A stretch of 36,626 bases of DNA from Myxacorys californica WJT36-NPBG1 (GTDB lineage Bacteria > Cyanobacteriota > Cyanobacteriia > Leptolyngbyales > Leptolyngbyaceae). The position numbers were made by a program, and so were the translations under genes. The stretch is from NCBI GenBank assembly GCA_019359315.1, contig JAHHHO010000052.1:1-36626 (forward strand). The letters run 5' to 3'. Positions within the stretch are counted from its first letter, which is position 1, and the number at the start of each line of letters is the position of its first letter. This document shows positions 8,454 through 16,236 of the stretch, one piece after another. The notes under the pieces are model-generated. The model ran no database searches, was not told the origin of the DNA, and worked only from the letters and a program-made list of their open reading frames with translations.

Positions 8454-8591
8454 ATTACTAGCTCCGGTTTACAACTGCCTTTAAACAATCTAGGAAGAAG
8501 GTTCACGATTGTCTATCAAGTTCTTGCAACCGCATTCTTAAAAGAGCTTCCTAAAATAGCTTCTTAAGGGCACATCCCTAATGATTTAGCT

Positions 8592-8678
8592 GCCGAACGT
8601 TGCCCATCACCCGGCGCAGATAACCTCTGCAATAACAGATCAACTCTCGACGGTCGGTGTGTATGGGCGTTGTTATGC
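8592..8678 (-). other. attC9 recombination site
   Basis: The site is 87 bp. R' is GTTCGGC (8598-8592). R'' is GCATAAC (8678-8672), one mismatch from complementing the GTTACGC opening cassette C9. The arms are AACGTTGCCCATCACCCG and CGGTGTGTATGGGCGTTGTT. Its internal GCGCAGATAACCT is shared with attC2. Confidence 0.9.
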
Positions 8679-8738
8679 GGCGGCAACACAAATTGCTCTT
8701 CCAGTAACCTTTGTTTATCTTAATTACCAACCTTGTAA

Positions 8739-9488
8739 CTACAGAGTGCTCATGCCACCATCAATGATCATCTCGCTACCCAGCATGAAGGATGATTCAT
8801 CTGAGGCAAGGAACACTGCTGCTTTGGCTATTTCAATCGGCTCACCAAATCGTTTTAACGGAATCTGATTGCGGATTGCCTCTGCCATCTGCTGGACATT
8901 CTCGGCTGGAACACCCATTTTCCCATATATTGGGGTGGATACAGGACCTGGGCTAATGGCGTTGACCCGAATACCTCGCTCAACCAGTTCACCTGACAGA
9001 GTTTTTGCTATTGAGATCATCGCAGCCTTACTTGCACCATAGACGCTAGAGTTTGGCATCCCGATATGAGCATTAATTGAAGTATTCAGGATGACCGAAG
9101 CGGGATTCGCCAAAATTGGCAACAGGGCCTGGATGAGAAAATAGGGTCCTTTGAGATTGACTGCAATTTGATGATCGAACGATGCTTCATCCCAAGCGTC
9201 AAGCGGTTGAAAAGTACCGATTCCAGCGTTAAGAAATACGGCATCAACCTGGTCAAAAACTTCAGCGATTTGCTCCGCTAAGCGCTTTTGCTCGCTGACT
9301 TGACCCGCCTCGCTCTGGATGACGATTACCTCTTTGCCCAGTTCTTGCTGTGCCTGAGCTAATGTATCTGGGCTACGTCCAGTGACTACTACACGCGCAC
9401 CCTCTGCCAGAAATTGCTTGGCTGTCTCAAGTCCTATACCCGTTGTGCCACCCGTGATGAGGGTCCGTTTTCCTTGCAAACGATTCAT
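8739..9488 (-). CDS. SDR-family oxidoreductase (cassette C9)
   Basis: This 249-residue classical SDR has TGGTTGIG (12-19), NAG (87-89), and catalytic Ser137, Tyr150 and Lys154 (YGASK). It also has NAISPGPVSTPIYGK and the terminal GSEMIIDGGMSTL. TGRSP after strand 2 fits NADP(H) use. The pattern is that of broad-specificity reductases such as those acting on small aldehydes and ketones; the substrate is unknown. AGGAG lies 8 bases before the ATG. It is related to, but clearly distinct from, the SDR in C10, so the two arrived as separate cassettes rather than by recent duplication. Confidence 0.93.
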   Translation of the reverse strand: MNRLQGKRTLITGGTTGIGLETAKQFLAEGARVVVTGRSPDTLAQAQQELGKEVIVIQSEAGQVSEQKRLAEQIAEVFDQVDAVFLNAGIGTFQPLDAWDEASFDHQIAVNLKGPYFLIQALLPILANPASVILNTSINAHIGMPNSSVYGASKAAMISIAKTLSGELVERGIRVNAISPGPVSTPIYGKMGVPAENVQQMAEAIRNQIPLKRFGEPIEIAKAAVFLASDESSFMLGSEMIIDGGMSTL

Positions 9489-9952
9489 GAAAACTCTCCT
9501 AATCTAAGGCTTTAAAGGCTCTCGCTCACGATAGCACAAGGCTTTTGGGTTCAATAGTCGCCCACCACACATTAACAAGATTGGCGATCGCTCTCACTAA
9601 CAACAACATGAGGCGCGTAACGTTCCGGTTGAGCGGTTGCAAATAAGCTTTGCAACGACACTGAGACTCTCGTTAGTTCGCTCCAACCGAATTATGTCGC
9701 GATCGCGATCGCTTCCTTAGATAGCCTTCGTTTTGAACGGGGTCAGAATGCATGGTCTTTAACATCCGCTTCACTCGCCGCAGATAACCTTAAACGCTCT
9801 ACAGTACCTACAGCATTACGATCGCAGCCCAACCGCGAAAGTTAGTGTCAGCAGAAGACTGGAAACAAAGCAGAGAGATTGTTGGGCTGTTCGCTATATT
9901 GCAATGTATCCATTGCATAATCACAATCTTCAAGTGTTCAGAATTAATAAAC
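9489..9952. other. Non-coding stretch with attC8 and a probable attC remnant
   Basis: No gene is seen. 9615-9697 is attC8. At 9769-9815 the sequence resembles the interior of attC2 and attC9 (CGCAGATAACCTT) but has no intact core sites. Near 9899-9925 there is GCAATGTATCCATTGCATAA, similar to GCAGTGTATCCATAGTGTAA at 10851-10870 on the other side of the cupin gene. This points to worn-down cassette ends. Confidence 0.4.
9615..9697 (-). other. attC8 recombination site (degenerate R'')
   Basis: The site is 83 bp, the shortest here. R' is GTTACGC (9621-9615). The R'' position reads ACATAAT (9697-9691) and has lost the final conserved C. It has two mismatches to the GTTATGC opening C8. The arms AACGTTCCGGTTGAGCGG and TCGCTCCAACCGAATTAT still pair well. 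It may be impaired. Confidence 0.8.
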
Positions 9953-10435
9953 TTATGCTTCAGGCGGTAAGATTGTGAGCCCATACTTTGGCGCAGCCGC
10001 TAGCAGCTTATCGATCGCAGCTTGATCAGGTACAGGTGGATTGAGTGGATCAGCGACAGGGCTTCCAACTTCAGCAAAGAACATTTCCAGACCCGCAGGG
10101 GTTACCCAACACAACATCCGCGCCCGCGTCGTTCCAGTATTTTTGAAGCTGTGTTTTTGCCCCTTGGGAGAATGTAAGAACGTACCGGATGTTGCCAAAA
10201 TAGTTTCGTCATCTAAGTAAAACTCGACTTCACCCTCAAGAATGTAAAACGCTTCATCTTCACGACTATGAATATGGGGGGGCGGACCAACCTCAGGATT
10301 ACAGGCAATCTCAACCAACGCATATTGCCCCCCAGTGTTCTGCCCTAATGCCTTGAACGTGACAACGTCACCGGCAACTGACAAAACATCGCCTTCCTGA
10401 GGCATCCTGACGATTCCTTGCTGGTTTAGAGTCAT
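9953..10435 (-). CDS. Cupin-domain protein (cassette C8)
   Basis: This 160-residue single-cupin protein has motif 1 with the metal-ligand set His54, His56 and Glu61 (PPHIHSREDEAF, then LEGEVEFYLDD) and motif 2 with His95 (SPKGQKHSFKN). That makes it a probable metal-binding cupin_2 protein. Such proteins include small dioxygenases, isomerases and sugar-binding proteins, and no reaction can be assigned. The C-terminal 45 residues (VADPLNPPVPDQAA...) form an extra helix. CGGAG precedes the ATG. The gene sits in an unusually long cassette with about 330 bases of non-coding DNA on its 3' side and about 550 bases on its 5' side. Confidence 0.9.
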   Translation of the reverse strand: MTLNQQGIVRMPQEGDVLSVAGDVVTFKALGQNTGGQYALVEIACNPEVGPPPHIHSREDEAFYILEGEVEFYLDDETILATSGTFLHSPKGQKHSFKNTGTTRARMLCWVTPAGLEMFFAEVGSPVADPLNPPVPDQAAIDKLLAAAPKYGLTILPPEA

Positions 10436-10684
10436 CTCAAATCTCCGTTTCTGCTAGGTGATCGGGGTACAACTAGATTCGATTTGAATTTAGGGGAATT
10501 ACTGCCTAGCTTTGGGGCTATATGCTAAGCAGCGTAGTCCTGAGTTCTCACCAATTGTAGTCTGATATCCAGTAACGCTAAATGCTCATACTAAGAACTT
10601 ACGCAAAATCTAGAGTCGAAAAAACTTTCAGGTATATGCAAGATAGATTTTAGCGTGGTCGCTTGTCCTCACTCGATATGATGC

Positions 10685-10747
10685 TGCGATCGCTTGTTGT
10701 TGTCCTGCGATCGCTTGTTGTTGTCCTGCGATCGCTTGTTGTTATCT
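10685..10747. repeat. 21-bp tandem repeat carrying HIP1
   Basis: There are three head-to-tail units of 21 bp built on TGCGATCGCTTGTTGTTGTC. The first two are identical and the third ends GTTATCT. Each contains the core GCGATCGC of the cyanobacterial HIP1 palindrome. The period equals that of the much longer HIP1 repeat at 19412-19642. Confidence 0.9.
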
Positions 10748-10985
10748 CAGTTCAATTAACGGTGCATCAGGATCTGGTCATAATGCGATCGCTCACTTAA
10801 CCTTGAACACCCGCCGACAACCTCTATCGACTGCCACAACACAGCATTGCAGTGTATCCATAGTGTAACAGCCCTCTGTTGGGCAACTTTGCAAGGAATC
10901 GACACGTTACGATGTGATCGAAGGTGTGAGCGGCAGGAGTTTTGATTAAGAAGCTTCGCTCGGGTTTCTGAAATTTAATTGCAAA

Positions 10986-11070
10986 GCATAACGGCTAAAG
11001 TGAGCGGCGGCGAGAGGGCTAGAACGAAGCGCGAAGACTTTGTACTGTCCGCTCCACTGTGTTGTTAGAC
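10986..11070 (-). other. attC7 recombination site
   Basis: The site is 85 bp. R' is GTTATGC (10992-10986). R'' is GTCTAAC (11070-11064), the exact complement of the GTTAGAC opening cassette C7. The arms AACGGCTAAAGTGAGCGG and CCGCTCCACTGTGTTGTT pair around a loop rich in GCG and GAAG. Confidence 0.92.
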
Positions 11071-11099
11071 CGTGCCTCACCAACTACTTCTCAATGGGA

Positions 11100-11468
11100 T
11101 CACAATGCTTCGATCTTAACTTTACCACCTTCAATGTTATCAATCTGTAATCGATATTTGTAGAGCAACGCCATGCCTAGCAGAGGTTCTGTCTCTGATT
11201 CTGCAACATCAATCTCTTGGTACTGTCCATCCCAGATCACAGTTGCAGTGTACAAATCAAAGTAAGTTGCGCTGCCATCACCAAGAGTAACAAAATCAGA
11301 ACCACTCCAAGGTAAATTCAATGTAGTGATGATTGTGGAGGGCAAGGATAAAAATCCATTGAACCCTGTATCAATCACTGTATCGATCGCTTGCAGTTGC
11401 CGATTTGAGTTGCTGACGACAACCATTAGCGTGGCTTCACGCCGTAAATTTACAACTCCTTCCATCAT
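11100..11468 (-). CDS. Clan AA (retropepsin-like) aspartic protease (cassette C7)
   Basis: This 122-residue protein has the single-domain retropepsin-like signature. The catalytic D33-T34-G35 sits in IDTVIDTGFNGFLSLP, and the hydrophobic-hydrophobic-Gly element near the end is EPLLGMALLYKYRLQID. Such proteins act as homodimers. This small cyanobacterial type fits the AF_0612-like clan AA group. The natural substrate is unknown. The start ATG overlaps the stop of the upstream 91-residue gene by four bases (ATGA), so the two are translationally coupled and probably form a functional pair. A toxin-antitoxin-like role is possible but unproven. Confidence 0.85.
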   Translation of the reverse strand: MMEGVVNLRREATLMVVVSNSNRQLQAIDTVIDTGFNGFLSLPSTIITTLNLPWSGSDFVTLGDGSATYFDLYTATVIWDGQYQEIDVAESETEPLLGMALLYKYRLQIDNIEGGKVKIEAL

Positions 11469-11740
11469 GAATTTTTCTTCAGACTCCGCGCTCCAAAATG
11501 ATAAACGGCGCGATGTCCGATGCGAATAATCCAGGGTTGAGCGTCGGGAAGGCGTTCAAAGAGTCGATTAGTTGCAGGGACGACAGTTTCATCGACTTCA
11601 AACTCTCCAGTTTCAATGTCGATCGCGACAATCTTGCCCTCGTTTCCGGCTTCGACCTGCTGCCGAATGCCAGCTTCATAGAGTTCTTGCCCTCGTCGAG
11701 CGATCTCTTCTTTGCTGTAACGTCGTTGACGAACTGTCAT
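11465..11740 (-). CDS. Small protein paired with the aspartic protease (cassette C7)
   Basis: This 91-residue protein is of unknown function. The N-terminus is basic and helical (RQRRYSKEEIARRGQELYE), followed by a strand-rich part with GKIVAIDIETGEFEVDE and PDAQPWIIRIGHRAVYHFG. This look is common in small cyanobacterial proteins encoded just before clan AA aspartic proteases. GAGGG lies before the ATG. The stop overlaps the protease start by ATGA. Its role may be to bind, regulate or be cut by the protease, but that is only inferred from coupling. Confidence 0.8.
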   Translation of the reverse strand: MTVRQRRYSKEEIARRGQELYEAGIRQQVEAGNEGKIVAIDIETGEFEVDETVVPATNRLFERLPDAQPWIIRIGHRAVYHFGARSLKKNS

Positions 11741-11867
11741 AGGGTTGCCCTCGGTTTCAACATTATTCTTCTATTTTACTCTGGATAGTAGAAGTGGCGA
11801 TTGCCTGAAGCGAACAGAGCAAAAAAGAAGGGTTGCTTCCGTTGACTGGATCTACGACTACAGCTTA

Positions 11868-12182
11868 CTAGAGATCACTCTCAAAAATGAACTGCTCTTG
11901 ATTTGGGCTTATGAGAATGCAATCTCGAATCGCCTCAATCATGGCAATAAACCATTTATCTTCATCAGTCGTTTTAGTTTCTTTGAGCATCTGCACTTGC
12001 ATTTCTAGGTTTTTTAAGTCACTCCTAGCAAGGATAAGCCTATCTTCAAGTCCGCCTACTTGCTGATACTCTCCGATACCTAACTCAGTGCTGATTCTGT
12101 GCATTTCTGAGGGCTGACCAAGCCTATACTTCCAAACTATTTGGCAACCACTATTAACTTCACACCCAATAAGTCTACTCAT
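11868..12182 (-). CDS. Small protein of unknown function (first gene of cassette C7)
   Basis: This 104-residue protein shows a strand-rich N-terminus (GCQIVWKYRLGQPSEMHRI), a middle helix likely to form a coiled coil (EDRLILARSDLKNLEMQVQ), and a C-terminus rich in Ile and Phe. No family is recognised. It is the first of three same-strand genes in cassette C7, about 130 bases ahead of the 91-residue gene. It begins within 75 bases of the cassette start. Its existence rests on position, strand and length. Confidence 0.6.
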   Translation of the reverse strand: MSRLIGCEVNSGCQIVWKYRLGQPSEMHRISTELGIGEYQQVGGLEDRLILARSDLKNLEMQVQMLKETKTTDEDKWFIAMIEAIRDCILISPNQEQFIFESDL

Positions 12183-12249
12183 GAGATTTCTGTAGCAATT
12201 TCACCATAGATACACAGATACACAAGTTTTGAATAAAGCAAACAGCGCG

Positions 12250-12337
12250 GTCTAACGTTCGCGCTCACCGGACGCAGACAGCTTTTGCGACTCAACCAAC
12301 CATCTTGCAACGTTCTGGTGCAGTGCGATTGTTATGT
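12250..12337 (-). other. attC6 recombination site
   Basis: The site is 88 bp, the longest here. R' is GTTAGAC (12256-12250). R'' is ACATAAC (12337-12331), one mismatch from complementing the GTTATGC that opens C6. The arms AACGTTCGCGCTCACCGGA and TCTGGTGCAGTGCGATTGTT resemble those of attC2. Confidence 0.92.
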
Positions 12338-12404
12338 GGTGCGTTGATGATTGACTTTCCCCACACCGATCAGATATGGCTTTGTCCAGACTTATTCATC
12401 AACC

Positions 12405-13088
12405 TTAATTTACGGTAAGTAGTAGGGCATCTCCTTCTTCTACCGCATCTTTGAGATATTTCCTGAGATCTCGGAGAAACTCAACAAAATCCGTAACATC
12501 CTCGTCTGTCATCACTGTAGTGGAAAATCCATTCATATCGGATATAAACTGCCATCGTCTTTGAAAATTATCCTTATCAATCTCCTTCAAAGCCTTGCTT
12601 ATCTCTTTTACTGCTTCAGCCTCAAAAAATCTTGGCTTACCGTAACCAAGATCATTACCTATTTCTTGACCTCCCCCTACAAGATTCACGAATAAATAAC
12701 TGCTAATGCTTTTATCCTGATTCACTAAAAATGAAGGGTTTGGCTCACGAGTGCCAGCTAAAAATATATGTAAAGAGTCCCATCCACCACCAACAGCGCT
12801 ACGAGTTCCCAAATTAAATGTTGGAAATCTGGACTCAGCCAAGATTAAGGGAATATCTGCTTTGATATGTTCAAAGTCAGTAGGTTGCAATTGAAATTCA
12901 TAGTATCCTTGCATCAGATCTGCATATTCATCCTGCATTTCCTGAATTGCCACCCACGGTTCAATACCTGAATTTATCTGCTCCTTGAGTTTCCAAGCAT
13001 TACAGAACAGATCTACAAGAGCAGGATATTTTTTGAAACGATCAAGCAGATAAGGTGAGACTTGATTTAGGTAGGCATCAGAGGACAT
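12405..13088 (-). CDS. DUF1877-like protein (cassette C6)
   Basis: From the ATG at 13088 the product is 227 residues. A TTG two codons upstream is less likely. The middle GGWDSLHIFLAG, the YGKPRFFEAEAVKEISKAL helix and the end FLRDLRKYLKDAVEEGDALL follow the order seen in DUF1877 (YfbM-type) proteins, whose molecular role is unknown. The N-terminal 75 residues (YLLDRFKKYPALVDLF...) precede that domain and are helical. The protein looks cytosolic and acidic. It is the only gene of cassette C6. The family call comes from the motif order, so I give moderate confidence. Confidence 0.78.
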   Translation of the reverse strand: MSSDAYLNQVSPYLLDRFKKYPALVDLFCNAWKLKEQINSGIEPWVAIQEMQDEYADLMQGYYEFQLQPTDFEHIKADIPLILAESRFPTFNLGTRSAVGGGWDSLHIFLAGTREPNPSFLVNQDKSISSYLFVNLVGGGQEIGNDLGYGKPRFFEAEAVKEISKALKEIDKDNFQRRWQFISDMNGFSTTVMTDEDVTDFVEFLRDLRKYLKDAVEEGDALLLTVN

Positions 13089-13183
13089 AAGCAATACTGA
13101 GTACTCAATTAACCCTTGGCTTTTGAATGATTGTTTTTGATTCTACAAGTAGCTCCACTCTAAAGCAGATTAGTTTGTTCGTG

Positions 13184-13270
13184 GCATAACGTTCCGGTTG
13201 AGCGGCAACTAACAACTTTTGCAGCACAACCAGGATCTTTCAAAAGTCCGCTCCGACCGGGTTGTTATGC
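13184..13270 (-). other. attC5 recombination site (same as attC1)
   Basis: The site is 87 bp. R' is GTTATGC (13190-13184). R'' is GCATAAC (13270-13264), the exact complement of the GTTATGC opening C5. From the crossover point inward it is identical to attC1. Only the R' bases beyond the crossover differ (GTTATGC here, GTTAGGC there), as expected because those belong to the neighbouring cassette. Confidence 0.94.
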
Positions 13271-13285
13271 TGCGTTTCATACTGC

Positions 13286-13819
13286 TCATACCTCGATAGT
13301 TCCTGGCTTACGCGAACTGTCTGGATTGTGACTCCAGGAATTAGGGGATAGCCATTTGAAATACTCCAACCCAATTAGATGAGCAAAGCGATAAGCTCTG
13401 TCCTCACCGTCAGTTATGAGACACTCTCGCAGAGCTTCAACATTTTCAGGAGATTGCGGAATCCATTGAGTCAACAGATTGAGATCTGGATTATTAGGTG
13501 GTCGAGATGCGCTCAGATCATCAAATTCCTCGTCTAAGGAATCATCCCACCAGTGTTGAAACACCATTTGACGCTCTGCACCCTCGTAAACTTCGATAAC
13601 CCAACCGTGATCCTCACCATAGGAGTAATGCAGCAACAGGCCAAGATTTGCTTGAATGATCGCTGGCAGACCTTCCCAATCTTGCCCTGTTGGGACAAAA
13701 CTTGTCCACTGGTTATTTGAAGGAAAAACAATCCCATTCAATCCTGCCCTTTGCAGCAACTGAACAGCATCTTCTTGAGAGGCTTCACGTAGATGATATG
13801 ACTCACTAAACTCACTCAT
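13286..13819 (-). CDS. Protein of unknown function, second copy (cassette C5)
   Basis: This 177-residue acidic protein has no family I recognise. A mixed alpha/beta start (EDAVQLLQRAGLNGIVFP) leads into NQWTSFVPTG, then LLLHYSYGEDHGWVIEVYEG, an acidic Asp/Glu stretch and a helical end. That layout recalls small immunity or SMI1-like proteins, but this is only an impression. GGAGGTG precedes the ATG at good spacing. The gene and its whole 699-bp cassette are identical to cassette C1 (13190-13888 equals 16141-16839). Confidence 0.82.
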   Translation of the reverse strand: MSEFSESYHLREASQEDAVQLLQRAGLNGIVFPSNNQWTSFVPTGQDWEGLPAIIQANLGLLLHYSYGEDHGWVIEVYEGAERQMVFQHWWDDSLDEEFDDLSASRPPNNPDLNLLTQWIPQSPENVEALRECLITDGEDRAYRFAHLIGLEYFKWLSPNSWSHNPDSSRKPGTIEV

Positions 13820-13882
13820 GCTAGCTTCACCTCCAATACAAACAGATGAGATTCAGACTGCCCCTCTACCGGAGACTAAGCG

Positions 13883-13969
13883 GCATAACGATTGCGTTCA
13901 GCGGATGCAAATAACATCGAACTCAGCACCAAAAGCTGTACTCATTCCGTTGCAACGCACTTGTTATAC
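13883..13969 (-). other. attC4 recombination site
   Basis: The site is 87 bp. R' is GTTATGC (13889-13883). R'' is GTATAAC (13969-13963), the exact complement of the GTTATAC opening C4. The arms AACGATTGCGTTCAGCGGA and TCCGTTGCAACGCACTTGTT pair well. Confidence 0.93.
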
Positions 13970-13982
13970 GGCGATCGCTGAT

Positions 13983-14561
13983 TCAGTGAAGCCAGAAAAT
14001 GATTCTTACTTCTTCTGGATTGCCCAACTTTAGTAACTCTTCAACAAACCAGTCCACACACCCTACAAACTCACGATAGCTTTCTACCCATGCAACCTCG
14101 GTTGTCCCTTCCCTTTTCGTCATGTAAACAGGTTCATCGTCTGGAAGACTATCCGGGAAAGAAGCTGAACTACAAAATAAATGAGCATACTGACTTTTCA
14201 CATACCCAGTACAGGGCGGGAATTTCCTGTCCCAATCATAATCAATGACCTCTTGAACCATGAACCAAGTGAGATAACGATTTAGGCTAGACCAATTATT
14301 TTCAAGATACTCCTTGTAAACAGCATTCATATCCTCTGGAAAACCGCGTGGTTTGGAAAGAGGAACTATTTCTTCTGTGTGCCCAAGATGATAGAGTTCG
14401 CGGCGATGGAAGCCGACCAAAGCGGCGTATAACTCGTATGGTGTACCAGGACGCATATAGCAAACAGGAACCTGCTTACCTTTTGACCATCTTGGCGCTG
14501 GAGTTGGTTCCCATTGATTATTTCTCCAAACCTCTGCGTAGAGGCTACTCGTCGTACTCAT
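13983..14561 (-). CDS. Protein of unknown function (cassette C4)
   Basis: This 192-residue protein is soluble and aromatic-rich. It opens SLYAEVWRNNQWEPTPAP, has a helical middle (MNAVYKEYLENNWSSLNRYL) and ends VDWFVEELLKLGNPEEVRII. No family is recognised. The start is the first ATG in frame, without a strong ribosome site. The stop is 13 bases before attC4. The conserved-looking Trp and Tyr content and the tight fit between cassette ends support a real gene. Confidence 0.72.
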   Translation of the reverse strand: MSTTSSLYAEVWRNNQWEPTPAPRWSKGKQVPVCYMRPGTPYELYAALVGFHRRELYHLGHTEEIVPLSKPRGFPEDMNAVYKEYLENNWSSLNRYLTWFMVQEVIDYDWDRKFPPCTGYVKSQYAHLFCSSASFPDSLPDDEPVYMTKREGTTEVAWVESYREFVGCVDWFVEELLKLGNPEEVRIIFWLH

Positions 14562-14680
14562 ACGTCCCAGCTAGTATCTGAATCTGCTCAGTTTCATCAT
14601 CTTGAACAATATGATGCCAATTTAACTTCACAATCTCGCCAGTTATTCTCTCAAGGACACTCTCACCCAGGATTCAAGCC

Positions 14681-14766
14681 GTATAACGATCGCCATCAGC
14701 GGCAACCTACAGCTTTGCTTCCACACCAGCAATCATTGCTTGTCCGTTGCATGGCGCTTGTTCTAC
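14681..14766 (-). other. attC3 recombination site
   Basis: The site is 86 bp. R' is GTTATAC (14687-14681). R'' is GTAGAAC (14766-14760), the exact complement of the unusual GTTCTAC opening C3. Such a shared deviation from consensus is strong evidence that both ends belong to one cassette. The arms are AACGATCGCCATCAGCGG and CCGTTGCATGGCGCTTGTT. Confidence 0.93.
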
Positions 14767-14794
14767 TGTCATACTGCGGCTTCTCAGTTCTCTA

Positions 14795-15160
14795 CTAATC
14801 CAACATTACAAAAACGTACTTTTGCCCAATATCCAGCTCTTGCTCATATCCTTGTTCGCGTGCAATTTCCCCTGTCCAATTCAGCACGCTCTGGCGCAGA
14901 TCAGGATCATCAGGTAACTCAATGCACAACTTGCCAGTATTCTCAAAATCTCCTTCATCATCAATCTCTACAGCAAAAACTTGAACTGCGCCTGCATCAA
15001 ATACTTCTTGAACGAATTCGATAGATTCTTCTGTACCTCTCAAAACACCTAAGCTTCTCGGCTTACTGTCATCTTGCAGCCAAGGTAAGACCTCAGCAGA
15101 TTCGGTATTCTCAATAAGATCTAGGCAAAATGTATCGTTCTGTTCTTTTGTACCGCTCAT
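14795..15160 (-). CDS. Small acidic protein of unknown function (cassette C3)
   Basis: From the ATG at 15160 the product is 121 residues. A TTG at 15184 would add eight. The protein is acidic, with a strand-helix layout: LGVLRGTEESIEFVQEVFDAG, then VQVFAVEIDDEG, GKLCIELPDDPDLRQSVL and the end IGQKYVFVMLD. The pattern is that of a small alpha/beta protein, and no family is recognised. It ends 28 bases before attC3. The start choice is uncertain because neither codon has a strong ribosome site. Confidence 0.7.
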   Translation of the reverse strand: MSGTKEQNDTFCLDLIENTESAEVLPWLQDDSKPRSLGVLRGTEESIEFVQEVFDAGAVQVFAVEIDDEGDFENTGKLCIELPDDPDLRQSVLNWTGEIAREQGYEQELDIGQKYVFVMLD

Positions 15161-15296
15161 TGTCGGGTTTTCCCAAATCGTCAATAGAATGCTCTGACTT
15201 GTATAGTTCCCAATCTAATTCAGTAGCAACTCATGGAGCCAGGCATTGCGTAGAAGCAATTGCGTATAAGCTGTCCTAACCCTTACGATTTCAGCA

Positions 15297-15383
15297 GTAG
15301 AACGATCGCGCTCACCGGACGCAGATAACCTTTGCAATTAACTGACGATATCATAACGTTCCGGTGCAGCGCGATTGTTAGGC
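15297..15383 (-). other. attC2 recombination site
   Basis: The site is 87 bp. R' is GTTCTAC (15303-15297). R'' is GCCTAAC (15383-15377), the exact complement of the GTTAGGC opening C2. The arms AACGATCGCGCTCACCGGAC and TCCGGTGCAGCGCGATTGTT pair almost fully, with extra bases on one side. Confidence 0.94.
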
Positions 15384-15413
15384 TTTTGTACATGACCGAT
15401 GCAATGAACCTTG

Positions 15414-16064
15414 TCATTCGTCATAACAAAATCTTGTATAAGTTCTTCTGGATCTACACGCACTGCATAATCTAATTGCCAAGCCTATAATCTTTTCTAG
15501 TTTTAGGTTATTGGCATAACGCATTGAACCACAAGGGAGTGGGTCGTAGCCATGCTTCTTATCAAAATCTGTTGGAATCCAAATATCCTGAGATTCATAC
15601 ATATCAGCATATCTCTGGGAAGCAACTGCTACTGTTGCCTCTTCAACATCATTAGTAATATTTGCAATGAGCGCTTCTGTATTACGCTCCCAAACGGCTC
15701 CCCATAAACCATCATTGCAATCAGCGTCTCCTTCATTGAAAACCAACCTTGCCTCCACAACCGCTCCGTCTAAACCTACAATATCGAAGTCAAACCAGTG
15801 ATATTTTCCGATATCGTAGTTTGCTGGGTCATCATCGCCACCACAATCATGAAAAAGATCTATGTGTTCTTCAGGAATATTGGGGCAATCAAGGTATAGT
15901 CCTGTGCTGCAACTTCCCAAAAATCTAATTGGACGGACAGGATAAACCATTGCAGACTGCTCGGAGATACCTGCCGCGTTGAAAGCTTTCACCAGGAATT
16001 TTGGTACTTCCTCCTTCAATTGGCATTCAGCAGGAGCTAATTCGTTAATACAAGTTGCCCACAT
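15414..16064 (-). CDS. Protein of unknown function (cassette C2)
   Basis: This 216-residue protein is acidic, with FLGSCSTGLYLDCPNIPEEH, a WFDFDIVGLDG strand and GLWGAVWERNTEALIAN. The last 15 residues (CSACRSRRTYTRFCYDE) are basic and Cys-rich, unlike the rest. They may reflect a late frameshift or simply run-out before attC2. No family is recognised. A weak AGAAG precedes the ATG. It is the second cassette from attI, so it is likely among the more recently acquired. Confidence 0.72.
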   Translation of the reverse strand: MWATCINELAPAECQLKEEVPKFLVKAFNAAGISEQSAMVYPVRPIRFLGSCSTGLYLDCPNIPEEHIDLFHDCGGDDDPANYDIGKYHWFDFDIVGLDGAVVEARLVFNEGDADCNDGLWGAVWERNTEALIANITNDVEEATVAVASQRYADMYESQDIWIPTDFDKKHGYDPLPCGSMRYANNLKLEKIIGLAIRLCSACRSRRTYTRFCYDE

Positions 16065-16134
16065 AATATTAATCTTCTTTGAAAGGTTCAGCCTCCAGGA
16101 TTCCCTAAAAGCATATTCTTCGCGACGATTTGAA

Positions 16135-16221
16135 GCCTAACGTTCCGGTTGAGCGGCAACTAACAACTTTTGCAGCACAACCAGGATCTTTCAAAAGTCC
16201 GCTCCGACCGGGTTGTTATGC
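16135..16221 (-). other. attC1 recombination site
   Basis: The site is 87 bp. R' is GTTAGGC (16141-16135). R'' is GCATAAC (16221-16215), the exact complement of the GTTATGC opening C1. The arms AACGTTCCGGTTGAGCGG and CCGCTCCGACCGGGTTGTT are identical to attC5. Confidence 0.94.
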
Positions 16222-16236
16222 TGCGTTTCATACTGC

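Larger units (their letters stand above)
10436..11099. other. Long non-coding stretch with 21-bp repeats and attC7
   Basis: There is no credible gene in 660 bases. From left to right it holds the promoter region of the cupin gene, a three-unit 21-bp repeat (10685-10747), a stretch at 10784-10875 with attC-like fragments (GATCGCTCACTTAACC, then CGCCGACAACCTCTA) but no intact core, and attC7 (10986-11070). Confidence 0.5.

Noticed and set aside
8214-8567. Frames on the + strand and other frames overlapping the SDR, gltB, gltD and repeat-protein genes
   Set aside because: They lie wholly within clearly coding sequence on the other strand or frame and have no ribosome sites or family features.
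15414-15465. Frameshift at the end of the C2 gene
   Set aside because: The Cys/Arg-rich tail looks unlike the rest, but without a homologue the break cannot be shown. It is noted in the gene entry only.
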